NCBI GenBank assembly: GCA_963836355.1
Contig: CAWIJO010000002.1
Location: forward strand, 558,001-622,000
Direction of reading: 5' to 3'
Origin: Palsa-506 sp963836355
GTDB lineage: Bacteria; Actinomycetota; Actinomycetes; Streptosporangiales; Streptosporangiaceae
DNA length: 64,000 nt
The notes under the pieces were generated by a model, which did no database searches, had not been told where the DNA came from, and was given only the letters and a program-made list of their open reading frames with translations. Made by a program: the position numbers and the translations under genes. Positions within the stretch are counted from its first letter, which is position 1; each line of letters opens with the position of its first letter. This document shows positions 7,961 to 16,864 of this stretch, piece by piece.

Positions 7961-9057
7961 GCGCCGTGGCCGGAGCTGCCGTGGCCGGCGGCCCCTGATC
8001 GAGGTCCGCGGGCTGCGGGTGGACTACGGCATCGGCCCGGACGCCGTGCATGCCGTCGTGGATGCCGACCTCACCCTGCTTTCCGGGCAGGTGCTAGGGC
8101 TGGCCGGCGAGAGCGGCAGCGGCAAGTCCACGCTGGCCCATGCGATGACCCGGCTGCTCAGGCCGCCCGGCATCATCACCGGCGGCGAGGTCCGCTACCA
8201 GCCGCCGCAGGGCAAATCCGTCGACCTGCTGGCCGCGGCCGAGGAGGACATGCGCACGGTCCGCTGGTCCCAGATTTCGGTCGTGCTGCAGAGCGCCATG
8301 CACGCGCTCAACCCGGTGCTGCCGATCGGCGTCCAGCTCACCGATGTGCTGCGGGCGCACATGCCGGGGATGGACCGGGCCGAGCGGCGGGCCAGGGCAG
8401 CCAGCCTGCTCGACCTGGTCGGCATCGCCGCCGGGCGGCTGGACAGCTACCCGCACCAGCTATCCGGGGGGATGCGCCAGCGGGTAATGATCGCCATGGC
8501 GCTCGCGCTTGAGCCGCAGATCGTGATCATGGACGAGCCGACCACCGCGCTGGACGTGGTGACCCAGCGGGAGATCCTCGAGGAGCTGATGGAGCTGCGG
8601 GAGCGGCTCGGCTTCGCCGTCTTGTTCATCACCCACGACCTCTCGCTACTGGTTGAGATCGCCGACTCGATCGCCGTGATGTACGCAGGCCGGCTCGTCG
8701 AGCAGGCCGCCGCCGAGGCGCTCTACCTGGCCCCGCGCCATCCGTACACGCTCGGGCTGCTGCATTCCTTCCCGGCACTGCACGGCCCGCGAAAGCAGAT
8801 GACCGGCATTCCTGGCTCACCACCTGACCTGCGGGCACTGCCTGGCCGGCTGCGCATTCCACCCCCGCTGCCCGTATGTAATGGACCGATGTAAAACGGA
8901 AAACCCCGCGCTGCAAGTGATAGCCGGGCAGCGGCTTGCCGCGTGCTGGCTGCAAGACGGCACCGGGCCGGTCCCCGCCGAGCTGGCCAGGGCCGAGCCG
9001 GGCGGCGGCCAGGCTGGCGCCCCGGCAGCAGCCGGTGCCGGGAGGAAGCAGCCATGA
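7957..9057 (+). pseudogene. ABC transporter ATP-binding protein, DppD type, two frameshifts
   Basis: The expected start is GTG at 7957, overlapping the permease stop. That frame hits TGA at 7996 after 13 codons. ATPase homology (PLIEVRGLRVDY) resumes in another frame, as if one C were missing from the C-run at 7992-7995. The core (8019-8840) has Walker A GESGSGKST, signature LSGGMRQR and Walker B IVIMDEPTTALD. A second shift near 8844-8848 leads to a stop at 8894, while another frame continues the typical tail (GCAFHPRCPYVMDRCK) to a TGA overlapping the next ATG. As written, only an internal product (GTG 8019 to 8894) could be made. The shifts are real decay or sequencing errors. Confidence 0.8.
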
Positions 9058-10130
9058 CCGAGCTGGACGCCCCCGCCCGGCAGCCGCAGGCAGGCCCGGC
9101 CGTGCTCGAGGCGCGCGGCCTGACCAAGCATTTCGCCGTGCGCCGGTCCGCGCGATCCGGGGCTCGGACCCGATTCGGCCGCGGCGCCGCCGGCCAGCAG
9201 CGCAGCGCCCCCGTGGTGCACGCGGTTGAGGACGTGTCGCTCGCCCTGCCGGAGGGCGGCATCACCGCGATCGTCGGCGAGAGCGGCTCAGGCAAGTCGA
9301 CCCTGGCCCGGCTGCTAGCCCGGCTGATCAAGCCGACGGCCGGCCAGTTGCTCATCGACGGCCGGCCGGTGCCCGCAGGCCGGGCCAGGCGGAGGTTCAC
9401 CCGCGAGGTCCAGCTCGTGCTGCAGGATCCGTTCTCCTCCCTCAACCCGGTGCACGACGTGCGTTACCACCTCGCGCGGCCGCTGCAGGTGCACGGGCTG
9501 GTCCCGGCCGGCGCCAGCCTGGACGAGACGATCATGAGCCTGCTGGAGCGGGTAGCGCTCACCCCGGCCGCCCAGATCATCCGCAAGTACCCGCACGAGC
9601 TTTCCGGCGGGCAGCGGCAGCGGGTGGCGATCGCCCGGGCGCTCGCCGTGCGGCCGCGGGTGCTGCTGGCCGACGAGCCGGTCTCGATGCTCGACGTCTC
9701 GATCAGGCTCGGCCTGCTGAACCTGCTCGGCGGCCTGCGGGACACCGACGGGCTCACGATCCTCTACATCACCCACGACATCGCCTCGGCCAGGTACCTG
9801 GCCGACGTGATCGCGGTGATGTACGCCGGGCAGCTGGTGGAATCCGGCCCGGCGGGCTCGGTAACGGACGAGCCCGCCCACCCGTACACCCAGCTGCTGG
9901 TCAGTGCCGCGCCCGATCCCGGCCGGGCCGGGCGGCCGGACCTGCGGGGCAGCGGCAGCGTGCCCAGCCTGCTCGCGCCGCCGAGTGGCTGCCGCTTCCA
10001 CCCGCGCTGCCCGCACGCGATGAAGGTCTGCGCGGAAAGCGCGCCGCCGGCCACCGAGGTCGCCCCCGGGCACCTCAGCGCCTGCTGGCTGCACGCGCCC
10101 GCGCACGAAACCTGGAAGGAGACGCGATGA
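9054..10130 (+). CDS. ABC transporter ATP-binding protein, DppF/OppF type
   Basis: A 358-aa ATPase. It has Walker A GESGSGKST, Q-loop VLQDPFSSLNP, signature LSGGQRQR, Walker B VLLADEPVSMLD and an H-loop (YITHD). The C-terminal oligopeptide/dipeptide extension includes the CRFHPRCPHAMKVC cysteine motif. The start at 9054 overlaps the original stop of the preceding ATPase (ATGA) and has GGAGGAAG upstream. It would pair with the frameshifted DppD-type subunit. If that subunit is truly dead, this protein might act as a homodimer or the importer may be inactive. Confidence 0.9.
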   Translation: MTELDAPARQPQAGPAVLEARGLTKHFAVRRSARSGARTRFGRGAAGQQRSAPVVHAVEDVSLALPEGGITAIVGESGSGKSTLARLLARLIKPTAGQLLIDGRPVPAGRARRRFTREVQLVLQDPFSSLNPVHDVRYHLARPLQVHGLVPAGASLDETIMSLLERVALTPAAQIIRKYPHELSGGQRQRVAIARALAVRPRVLLADEPVSMLDVSIRLGLLNLLGGLRDTDGLTILYITHDIASARYLADVIAVMYAGQLVESGPAGSVTDEPAHPYTQLLVSAAPDPGRAGRPDLRGSGSVPSLLAPPSGCRFHPRCPHAMKVCAESAPPATEVAPGHLSACWLHAPAHETWKETR

Positions 10131-10285
10131 GCCGGCCGAGCGGTTAGCGGATAGCGGATCTCGCTCCCGGGACAGGCAGGGACGGCACCCGACCGGCCCC
10201 GCACCGAATCCCCAGTGACAGACCCCGACATGGTCATTCACGACAAGCCGGCGATGAGCCGGCCGGGCACAATGGAGTTTAGGCA

Positions 10286-11983
10286 ATGAATCACAAGATC
10301 ATGAAAAGCCTGGCCGTAGCTGCCATCCTCAGCATGGGGATCGCGGCCTGCGGCAGCTCAGGTGGCAACAGCAACAGCAGCACGCCGGCCAAGCAGGGCA
10401 AGACGCTCGTCATCGAGAGCACCCCGCTGTCGCCGATGACCGACACCTTTAACCCGTTCTCGCTGACCTCTACCGGTTACCTGACCAACGCGGTCAGCCT
10501 CTACAACGAGCCGCTGTACATCTGGAACACGCTGAACCCGACCCAGACGCCGATCCCTTACCTCGCCTCCGGCCAGCCCAGCTGGTCGAACGGGGGCAAA
10601 ACGCTCACCATGCCGGTCCGGTCCGGCGTGAAGTGGAACGACGGGAAGCCGTTCACGGCCAGCGATGTCGCCTTCACCTTCAACATGCTCAGCAAGAATC
10701 CCAAGCTGAACACTTCCGGCGCGCCCGTAGTGACCAGCGCCACGGCAAGCAGCCCGACGTCAGTGACGCTCAACTTCGCCGCCGCGCAGTACGCCAACAT
10801 GTTCTCGATCGGCCAGGTCTACATCGTGCCGCAGCACATCTGGCAGTCGGTATCGGACCCGGCCACCTTCGCGGACCCGAGCCCGGTCGGCACCGGCCCC
10901 TTCATGCTGGACAAGTTCTCCCCGCAGGGCTACACGCTCAAGGCCAACCCGAACTACTGGCAGAAGAGCAAGGTGCACGTCCCGGAGATCGACTTCCCCT
11001 CCTACAACACCAACGCCAACCTCGTGCCGCCGATCGCGAACGGGCAGATCGACTGGGCGGGGAACTACGTGGCCGGGATCCAGGCCAACTACCTGTCGAA
11101 GAGCCCGCACAACCACACCTGGCTGGCCAAGGAACCGTTCTTCAGCAACAACAACGTGGTCGGGCTCTGGCTGAACGTCACCAAGGCGCCGCTGAACGAC
11201 GTGGCGGTGCGGCGGGCGATCAGCATCGCGATCAACCGGCAGCAGCTGTCCAGCCAGGCCGAGACCGGCTACGAGCCAGTGGCCACCTCGTCCAGCGGGC
11301 TGATGCTCCCGGCGCAAAACAGCTTCCTCGATCCGTCACTGGCTAACGACCTGCCCCCGGCCGGCGACGCCGCTAAGGCCGCCTCGATACTCAAGGCGGA
11401 CGGCTGGACCAAGGTGGGCGGCAAGTGGACGAAGAACGGCAAGAAGCTCAGCTTCGCCATCGAGGACCCGGTCCCCTACACCGACTACTACACCGCCTCC
11501 CAGCTCATCGTCCGCCAGCTCAACGCGATCGGCTTCGACGCCAGCGTCGACGGCATCGGCAACCCGACGGTCTGGGCCGGCGACGTCGCCAACGGCAGCT
11601 TCGATGCCACCATCCACTGGAGCAATCAGGGTCCGAACCCGTACTTCTTCTACTCCAACTGGCTGGACAAGACGCTCAGCGCCCCCGTCGGCAAGCCGGC
11701 CGCCGGCGACTACGAGCGGTTCAACAACCCGCAGGCCCAGGCTGCGCTCAAGCAGTTCGCCAGCTCGGGCGATAGCACCATCCAGGCACAGGCGATCACC
11801 AAGCTGGAGAATGTGCTGTCCAGCCAGCTGCCCGTCGTGCCGCTCATGTACGGCGGCGCATGGAGCGAGTACTCGACCAGGAACTACACCGGGTGGCCCA
11901 CTGCCGGCAATCCGTACATGGTGCCGGTGCCCAACATTCCGTACCTGGAGGAAACGATCCTGCACCTCAAGCCGGTCGCGTAG
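10286..11983 (+). CDS. ABC transporter substrate-binding lipoprotein, family 5
   Basis: A 565-aa solute-binding protein. A lipoprotein signal peptide (hydrophobic LAVAAILSMGIAAC, lipobox Cys22) is followed by a Ser/Gly/Asn linker. The SBP_bac_5 domain starts with the typical TDTFNPFSLTSTGY region and includes FRSGVKWNDGKPFTASDV-like motifs (here VRSGVKWNDG). It would sit on the outer face of the membrane and deliver ligand to the two permeases. Family-5 proteins bind peptides, nickel or cello-type oligosaccharides. The flanking GH3 gene and LacI regulator favour an oligosaccharide. It lies 155 bp behind the ATPase gene, followed by a perfect hairpin. Confidence 0.92.
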   Translation: MNHKIMKSLAVAAILSMGIAACGSSGGNSNSSTPAKQGKTLVIESTPLSPMTDTFNPFSLTSTGYLTNAVSLYNEPLYIWNTLNPTQTPIPYLASGQPSWSNGGKTLTMPVRSGVKWNDGKPFTASDVAFTFNMLSKNPKLNTSGAPVVTSATASSPTSVTLNFAAAQYANMFSIGQVYIVPQHIWQSVSDPATFADPSPVGTGPFMLDKFSPQGYTLKANPNYWQKSKVHVPEIDFPSYNTNANLVPPIANGQIDWAGNYVAGIQANYLSKSPHNHTWLAKEPFFSNNNVVGLWLNVTKAPLNDVAVRRAISIAINRQQLSSQAETGYEPVATSSSGLMLPAQNSFLDPSLANDLPPAGDAAKAASILKADGWTKVGGKWTKNGKKLSFAIEDPVPYTDYYTASQLIVRQLNAIGFDASVDGIGNPTVWAGDVANGSFDATIHWSNQGPNPYFFYSNWLDKTLSAPVGKPAAGDYERFNNPQAQAALKQFASSGDSTIQAQAITKLENVLSSQLPVVPLMYGGAWSEYSTRNYTGWPTAGNPYMVPVPNIPYLEETILHLKPVA

Positions 11984-12042
11984 CCAGCGGGGCCGGCGGA
12001 TGTGAGGACATCGCTGCCGACATGACAACCATCATGGCGGGC

Positions 12043-12080
12043 GGAGCCCGCCCGGCCGGATATCCGGCCGGGCGGGCTCC
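12043..12080. terminator. Perfect 19-bp hairpin between binding protein and GH3 gene
   Basis: A 38-bp perfect palindrome (19-bp arms) lies 60 nt after the binding-protein stop and 30 nt before the GH3 start. It may terminate part of the operon transcript or protect the abundant upstream mRNA. Confidence 0.65.
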
Positions 12081-12109
12081 CCGACAGCCAGGAATGCGCA
12101 GGGCACGCG

Positions 12110-14602
12110 ATGACTAGGGGCTCACTCAACACCGAGGCGAGCACAGATCCGGCGCAGGAGCGCAGCCTGGTGGCGGCGCTCTCGGTAGCGGAGAAGGTGC
12201 TCCTGCTGACCGGCGCCGACAGCTGGCGCACCCAGGGCGCCAAGGCGCTCGGCCTCCGGCCGATGACCACATCGGACGGGCCGGCCGGGGTCCGCGGCGT
12301 AATCAAGGACGAGCGCAGCCCGTCCTCGAGCCTGCCCTGCCCGTCCGCGCTCGGCGCCACCTGGGACACCGGGCTGGTGCACAAGCTGGCTTCCGCGCTG
12401 GGCGCGGAGGCTAGGAGCAAGGGCGTCGACGTGCTGCTCGGGCCGACCATCAACTTGATGCGCACGCCGCTCGGCGGCCGCGGCTTCGAGTGCTTCGCCG
12501 AGGATCCGGTGCTGACCGCGCAGATCGCGGTGGCGTACGTCCGCGGCCTGCAGCAGGCGGGCGTGGCGGCGACGGTAAAGCACTACGTCGGCAACGACTC
12601 GGAGACCGGCCGGTGGAATTACGACGCGCGGATCGCCGAGCGGGTGCTGCGCGAGCTCTACCTGGTCCCCTTCGAGGCCGCCGTGCGCGATGCCGGCACG
12701 ATGCTGGTCATGGCCGCCTACAACAAGGTCAACGGCACGGCGATGACCGAGCATGAACGCCTGCTCAAGGACGTGCTGAAGGGCGAGTGGGGCTTCGACG
12801 GCGTGGTCACGTCGGACTGGCACGCGGCGCGCAGCACTGCGGCGACCGCGCTGGCCGCGCTCGACCTCGCCATGCCCGGGCCGCACGGGCCGTGGGGCGA
12901 GCTGCTCGCTCAGGCGGTCGCGGACGGCGCGGTCCGGCCGGAAGTGCTGGACGACAAGGTCATCCGGCTGCTCCGGCTCGCCCGCCGGGTCGGCGCGGTT
13001 GGCGGCGGTGCCGATGCCCCCAGCGAGCCGGCCGATGCCGAGCTCATCGATCCGCGGCTGCTGCGCCGCGCGACGGCGGCATCGCTTGTGCTGCTCCGCA
13101 ACGAGCAGGAGGCGCTGCCGATCCGCCCGGACGCGATTGGCAGCATTGCCCTGCTCGGCCCGAACGCCTTCCAGCCGACCATCCAGGGCGGCGGCAGCGC
13201 GGGAGTGGTGCCGGTCAGCGTGTCCACGCCGGAGAGCGCATTGCGCACGGCGCTGGCCGGCCAGGCGGAGCTGGTCGCCGCGGCAGGCTGCCAGACCTGG
13301 GTGATGGTGCCCGAGCCTGCGGCCGGATCCATCAGCGACCCGGACACCGGCGAGCCCGGCCTGCGGCTGGAGTTCCGGGCCGCGGACGGCGCGCTGATCG
13401 GCGGCGAGCACCGGACCTCGACCTCGCTCGCCTGGTGGGATGGCGTCCCGCCGGGCGTGGGCTGGGGTGAGACCGGACGGATCGTGCTGCTCGCCACGCT
13501 CCGGACCGGCAGCGGCGGGCCGCACCTGATCGGCGCGGCCGGCGTCGGGCGGCTGATCATAGCGGTCGGCGGCGAGACTGTCGCCGACGAGCAGACCAGC
13601 ATCCCCGCTGACCCGGTGGAGGCGATGACCCGGCCAGGCGAGGTGCGGGCCGCCGTCACCATCGAGGCGGACCGGGAGACGCAGCTCAGGCTTGAGTTCA
13701 GGCCTGCCGCCGACGGCGACGGCCCGCTCGCGGTCCGGCTCGGCATCGTGCCTGCCGTGGATGAGGACCAGCTGCTCGCCGACGCGGTGCAGGCGGCCGG
13801 CCAGGCTGACACGGCCATCGTGATCGTCGGCTCGGCCGCGATGACCGAGAGCGAGGGCTTCGACCGCGGCACCCTGGTGCTGCCTGGGCGGCAGGACGAG
13901 CTGGTCAGCCAGGTTGCGGCCGTGAACAGCAGGACCGTGGTCGTGGTCAACGCCGGGATGCCCGTGCTGATGCCGTGGGCGGCCGAGGTGGCCGCGGTGC
14001 TCTATGCCTGGCTGCCCGGCCAGGCGATGGGCGAGGCCCTAGCCGACGTCCTGCTCGGCCATGCCGAGCCGGGCGGCCGGCTGCCGGTGACCATGCCGGC
14101 CAGCGAAGCGGACTGCCCGGTGCTGCATGCGGTACCGCGCGACGGGCAGCTCAGCTACGACGAGGGACTGCTCATCGGCTACCGCGGCTATGACGCGGCG
14201 GGACTCACGCCGGAATATCCGTTTGGCCATGGTCTTGGCTACACGAGCTGGGCTTATGAGTCGCTGCGGGCGGCGGCCGCCAGCCTGGCGCCGGGCGATG
14301 ACCTGGAGCTGGCGGTCACCGTCAGGAACACCGGAAGCCGGCCGGGACGTGAGGTCGTCCAGGCCTACCTGGCCGGGCCGCCGGGTGACGAGAGCCGGCC
14401 GGTCCGGGTGCTTGCCGCGTTCGGGATCGCGGCCGCCGAGCCAGGCGAACTGGCGAAGGTGACGCTGCGGGTGCCCGCGCGCGCGTTCGCCCGCTGGGAT
14501 GCGGAGGCAGGCGGCTGGATCTGGCCGCGCGCGGAGTTCACGGTGCACGTCGGCAGGTCGTCGCGGGATCTGCGGTTGGCCGCCCCGGTCAGTTCGGCCT
14601 GA
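12110..14602 (+). CDS. Glycoside hydrolase family 3 (beta-glucosidase type)
   Basis: An 830-aa enzyme without a signal peptide, so probably cytoplasmic. The GH3 N-terminal barrel has the motifs SDGPAGVRG, GRGFECFAEDP, KHYVGND and the nucleophile site VVTSDWHA (Asp236). The alpha/beta C domain is interrupted, roughly residues 390-540, by a PA14-like insert. It then supplies the likely acid/base in ESEGFDRGTLVLPG (Glu582). A C-terminal fibronectin-III-like domain ends the protein. It fits hydrolysis of beta-linked glucosides imported by the upstream transporter. Exact specificity (cello-, gentio-, xylo-oligosaccharide) cannot be told. The ribosome site is weak; the start fits the family's N-terminus. 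Confidence 0.9.
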   Translation: MTRGSLNTEASTDPAQERSLVAALSVAEKVLLLTGADSWRTQGAKALGLRPMTTSDGPAGVRGVIKDERSPSSSLPCPSALGATWDTGLVHKLASALGAEARSKGVDVLLGPTINLMRTPLGGRGFECFAEDPVLTAQIAVAYVRGLQQAGVAATVKHYVGNDSETGRWNYDARIAERVLRELYLVPFEAAVRDAGTMLVMAAYNKVNGTAMTEHERLLKDVLKGEWGFDGVVTSDWHAARSTAATALAALDLAMPGPHGPWGELLAQAVADGAVRPEVLDDKVIRLLRLARRVGAVGGGADAPSEPADAELIDPRLLRRATAASLVLLRNEQEALPIRPDAIGSIALLGPNAFQPTIQGGGSAGVVPVSVSTPESALRTALAGQAELVAAAGCQTWVMVPEPAAGSISDPDTGEPGLRLEFRAADGALIGGEHRTSTSLAWWDGVPPGVGWGETGRIVLLATLRTGSGGPHLIGAAGVGRLIIAVGGETVADEQTSIPADPVEAMTRPGEVRAAVTIEADRETQLRLEFRPAADGDGPLAVRLGIVPAVDEDQLLADAVQAAGQADTAIVIVGSAAMTESEGFDRGTLVLPGRQDELVSQVAAVNSRTVVVVNAGMPVLMPWAAEVAAVLYAWLPGQAMGEALADVLLGHAEPGGRLPVTMPASEADCPVLHAVPRDGQLSYDEGLLIGYRGYDAAGLTPEYPFGHGLGYTSWAYESLRAAAASLAPGDDLELAVTVRNTGSRPGREVVQAYLAGPPGDESRPVRVLAAFGIAAAEPGELAKVTLRVPARAFARWDAEAGGWIWPRAEFTVHVGRSSRDLRLAAPVSSA

Positions 14603-14755
14603 GCGGCCTGCGCGGCTGCGGCGCCGCCAGCACGTCCGGGAAGATAACAGGATCGGCGTCGACGATCAGGTGCGCTGCCCGCGCGACCGCCGCGGCAAGC
14701 GCGTGCCGCATTACCGACCGGGGGCGGCGGGCGAGCGCTGGCCCGGGGCCCGAGC

Positions 14756-15562
14756 TCAGCAGGCGGGCGCGATCCGGTAGTGGTAGCCGTGATGATCGGT
14801 GAAGCCGGCCCGTCGGTACAGCCCGCGAGCGGCCACGTTGCCGTCTTCGACCTGCAGGTAGATACCGGTCGCGCCGCGGGCTGCCGCCTCGGCCGCCAGC
14901 GCGGCGGTAATCGCCGTGCCGAGGCCGCGGCGGCGGTGGTCCGGATGCACCTCGACGGCGGTCAGCCCGGCCCAGCCCAATGCCACCGCTACCCGGCCGA
15001 CGGCGAGCGTGCGGCCGCCCTCGCGGACGGAGCCGAACGCCTGCCACGGCGCGGACATGAGCAGTCCGCGCACGATCGGCGGCGGCTGCTGGCCGCGGTA
15101 GTGGTACAGCGCTAGCCAGTCGTCGTCCGGCTTGCTGTCCACCCAGACATGCGGGCGCCCGGCCGCGCGGGCGGTGGCGCCGGGCCGGGCCACCGGGCCA
15201 GCCGCGGCAGCAACACCAGGCGCGGCAGCAACGCCGGGCGGGGCGGTCATTACCGTGGCCGGACCGGACCTGAGCGTCCAGCCGCGGTCCCGGAGCAGCA
15301 GGTCGATCTCGCTGTCCTGCGGCCCGCCCAGCGGGTACGGGACGGCGATCATGGCGGGCAGGCCGCGCGCCCGGTACCAGTCGCGGACTTGGGCTATCGC
15401 CGCGGCCAGCGGCAGGCCCGGATCACCGACGGCGAGCGCGCTGTTCGCCCGGCCGGTGAAGCCATCGGCGGCGCGCAGCAGCCAGCCGCCGAGCATCGCT
15501 TCCTCGGTGCCTCGCCAGCCGCCAGCCGCGGCCGCCTCCAGGGCGTCAATCGAGATCGTCAC
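14756..15562 (-). CDS. GNAT-family N-acetyltransferase, Rv0428c-like
   Basis: A 268-aa protein. The C-terminal half is a GNAT domain with beta-strand LTAVEVHPDHRRRGLGTAI carrying the acetyl-CoA-binding RRRGLG motif, then VEDGNVAARGLYRRAGF and a final HYRIAP. The N-terminal half (EEAMLGGWLLRAADGFTGRANS) matches the layout of mycobacterial Rv0428c-type proteins. A low-complexity Pro/Ala-Gly segment separates the two halves near residues 110-135. The acceptor substrate is unknown. It converges on the GH3 gene; the 150-bp gap has no clear terminator. Confidence 0.85.
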   Translation of the reverse strand: MTISIDALEAAAAGGWRGTEEAMLGGWLLRAADGFTGRANSALAVGDPGLPLAAAIAQVRDWYRARGLPAMIAVPYPLGGPQDSEIDLLLRDRGWTLRSGPATVMTAPPGVAAAPGVAAAAGPVARPGATARAAGRPHVWVDSKPDDDWLALYHYRGQQPPPIVRGLLMSAPWQAFGSVREGGRTLAVGRVAVALGWAGLTAVEVHPDHRRRGLGTAITAALAAEAAARGATGIYLQVEDGNVAARGLYRRAGFTDHHGYHYRIAPAC

Positions 15563-15657
15563 AACCGGCTAGCCTGCCAGACCAGCGCCGCCATGCTCCC
15601 GTTGTCAGCACCACCGCGGCGCGTGCGGGCTTGCCGCCGCGCTGCGAGAATGCACTC

Positions 15658-15975
15658 ATGGCAAATATGCGCGGCCTGCCGCTGGCGAGGTCCGGCGGCC
15701 TGGCCAGATCGGCGAACCCGGCCGGATCAGCGGGCTCGCTGCTGAGCATCGGGTCGAGTGGATCGATCCTGTCAATCGGCTCCACCGGCTCGATCCTCTC
15801 CATCGGCTCGGCGGGCTCGGTCCTGTCCATCGGCTCAGCCGGATCGGTAGCTTCCGTGCTCTCGGTGGCGAGCATTGGGTCGATCATGTCCGGCTTGTCG
15901 TGCTTGTCCATCATGGCCTGGCGATCCAGCCGCGCGGTTGGGCCCGGCGGGCAGCGGCCGGCGGGCGGCCTGTGA
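15658..15975 (+). CDS. Low-complexity GS/ILSI-repeat small protein
   Basis: A 105-aa protein whose centre (about residues 20-80) is a near-10-residue repeat, SILSIGS(S/T/A)G, four to five times, then a degenerate tail ending SCLSIMAWRS. The DNA repeats with a period of about 30 bp. The repeat alternates small polar and aliphatic residues and could form a beta-solenoid or membrane-lining strand. Function is not known to me. The minus strand is also open here (repeat TEPAEPMERIEP), so the coding strand is uncertain. The plus frame is preferred because ILSIGS repeats look like a recurring actinobacterial small-protein type. Ribosome site weak. Confidence 0.5.
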   Translation: MANMRGLPLARSGGLARSANPAGSAGSLLSIGSSGSILSIGSTGSILSIGSAGSVLSIGSAGSVASVLSVASIGSIMSGLSCLSIMAWRSSRAVGPGGQRPAGGL

Positions 15976-16081
15976 AACCCGGTCCGGTGGCGCCATAACC
16001 CGGCGGACCGCAGGCCGGCAGCCCCGATGAGAGGTTCGATCGTCCTGGGCAAGGCACTTCGGCTAGACGAGAACCAGCGCG

Positions 16082-16864
16082 CTACAGGATCTGTGCCTCC
16101 TCTAGCTTGCGCTGGATCTTGTTCATGCCGCGCAGCCACCGGTCGGTCTCGGCGGCCCGGCCGGCGTACATTGCCGCGACCTCGGGATGCGGCAGGATCA
16201 GGAACCTGCCGTCCGCGATCCCGTCGAGCACCGTGTCGGCAACCGCCTCGGGCGTGATCACCGAGTCGCCGAGCACGAGCTCAGCCGCCCGGTCGTTGCC
16301 GTCCAGCATTCCGGTCCGCACGCCCTGCGGGCAGATCGCCTGCACGGTCAGGCCGCGGTGCGCATAGGTGAGTGCCATCCACTCGGCGAACGCCAGCGCG
16401 GCGTGCTTGGTCACCGAGTAGGACGCGGTGCCGGGCATGGCCAGCAGCCCGGCCGCGGACACCGTGCAGATCAGGTGCCCGCTCCCCCGGACCAGCCACG
16501 GATCGATCAGCAGCCGGGCGGCGCGGACGTGCGCCATCACGTTGACCTCCCAGGACGCCTCCCAGTCCTGGTCCGGCGACTCGGGGCCGCCGCCCCGCAC
16601 GATGCCGGCGTTCGCGCAGTAGATGTCTATCTCGCCGAGCGCCTTCCTGGCGCCGGCGATCAGCGCGGCGACGCCATCCTGCGACGCCGCATCCCCCGGC
16701 ACCGGGGTCGCCCCGCACGAGGCGGCGACGGCCGCCGCCGCCTCGCCGTTGACGTCGTTCACCACGACCCGGGCGCCCTGGACGGCGAACCGGCGGGCTA
16801 GCGCCGCGCCGATCCCGCTGCCACCGCCAGTGACCACGATCCCCGCGTTATGCACGGAATTCAC
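16082..16864 (-). CDS. SDR-family NAD(P)-dependent oxidoreductase
   Basis: A 260-aa classical short-chain dehydrogenase. It has the Rossmann motif VVTGGGSGIGAALA, the YCANAGI stretch (usually NNAG), and catalytic Ser with Tyr-x-x-x-Lys in YSVTKHA. The specificity segment CPQGVRTGMLDG follows. The start overlaps the stop of the upstream acyl-CoA dehydrogenase gene by 4 bases, so it is the last gene of an acyl-CoA operon. The natural substrate is probably a hydroxyacyl or steroid-like alcohol, inferred from neighbours only. Confidence 0.88.
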   Translation of the reverse strand: MNSVHNAGIVVTGGGSGIGAALARRFAVQGARVVVNDVNGEAAAAVAASCGATPVPGDAASQDGVAALIAGARKALGEIDIYCANAGIVRGGGPESPDQDWEASWEVNVMAHVRAARLLIDPWLVRGSGHLICTVSAAGLLAMPGTASYSVTKHAALAFAEWMALTYAHRGLTVQAICPQGVRTGMLDGNDRAAELVLGDSVITPEAVADTVLDGIADGRFLILPHPEVAAMYAGRAAETDRWLRGMNKIQRKLEEAQIL

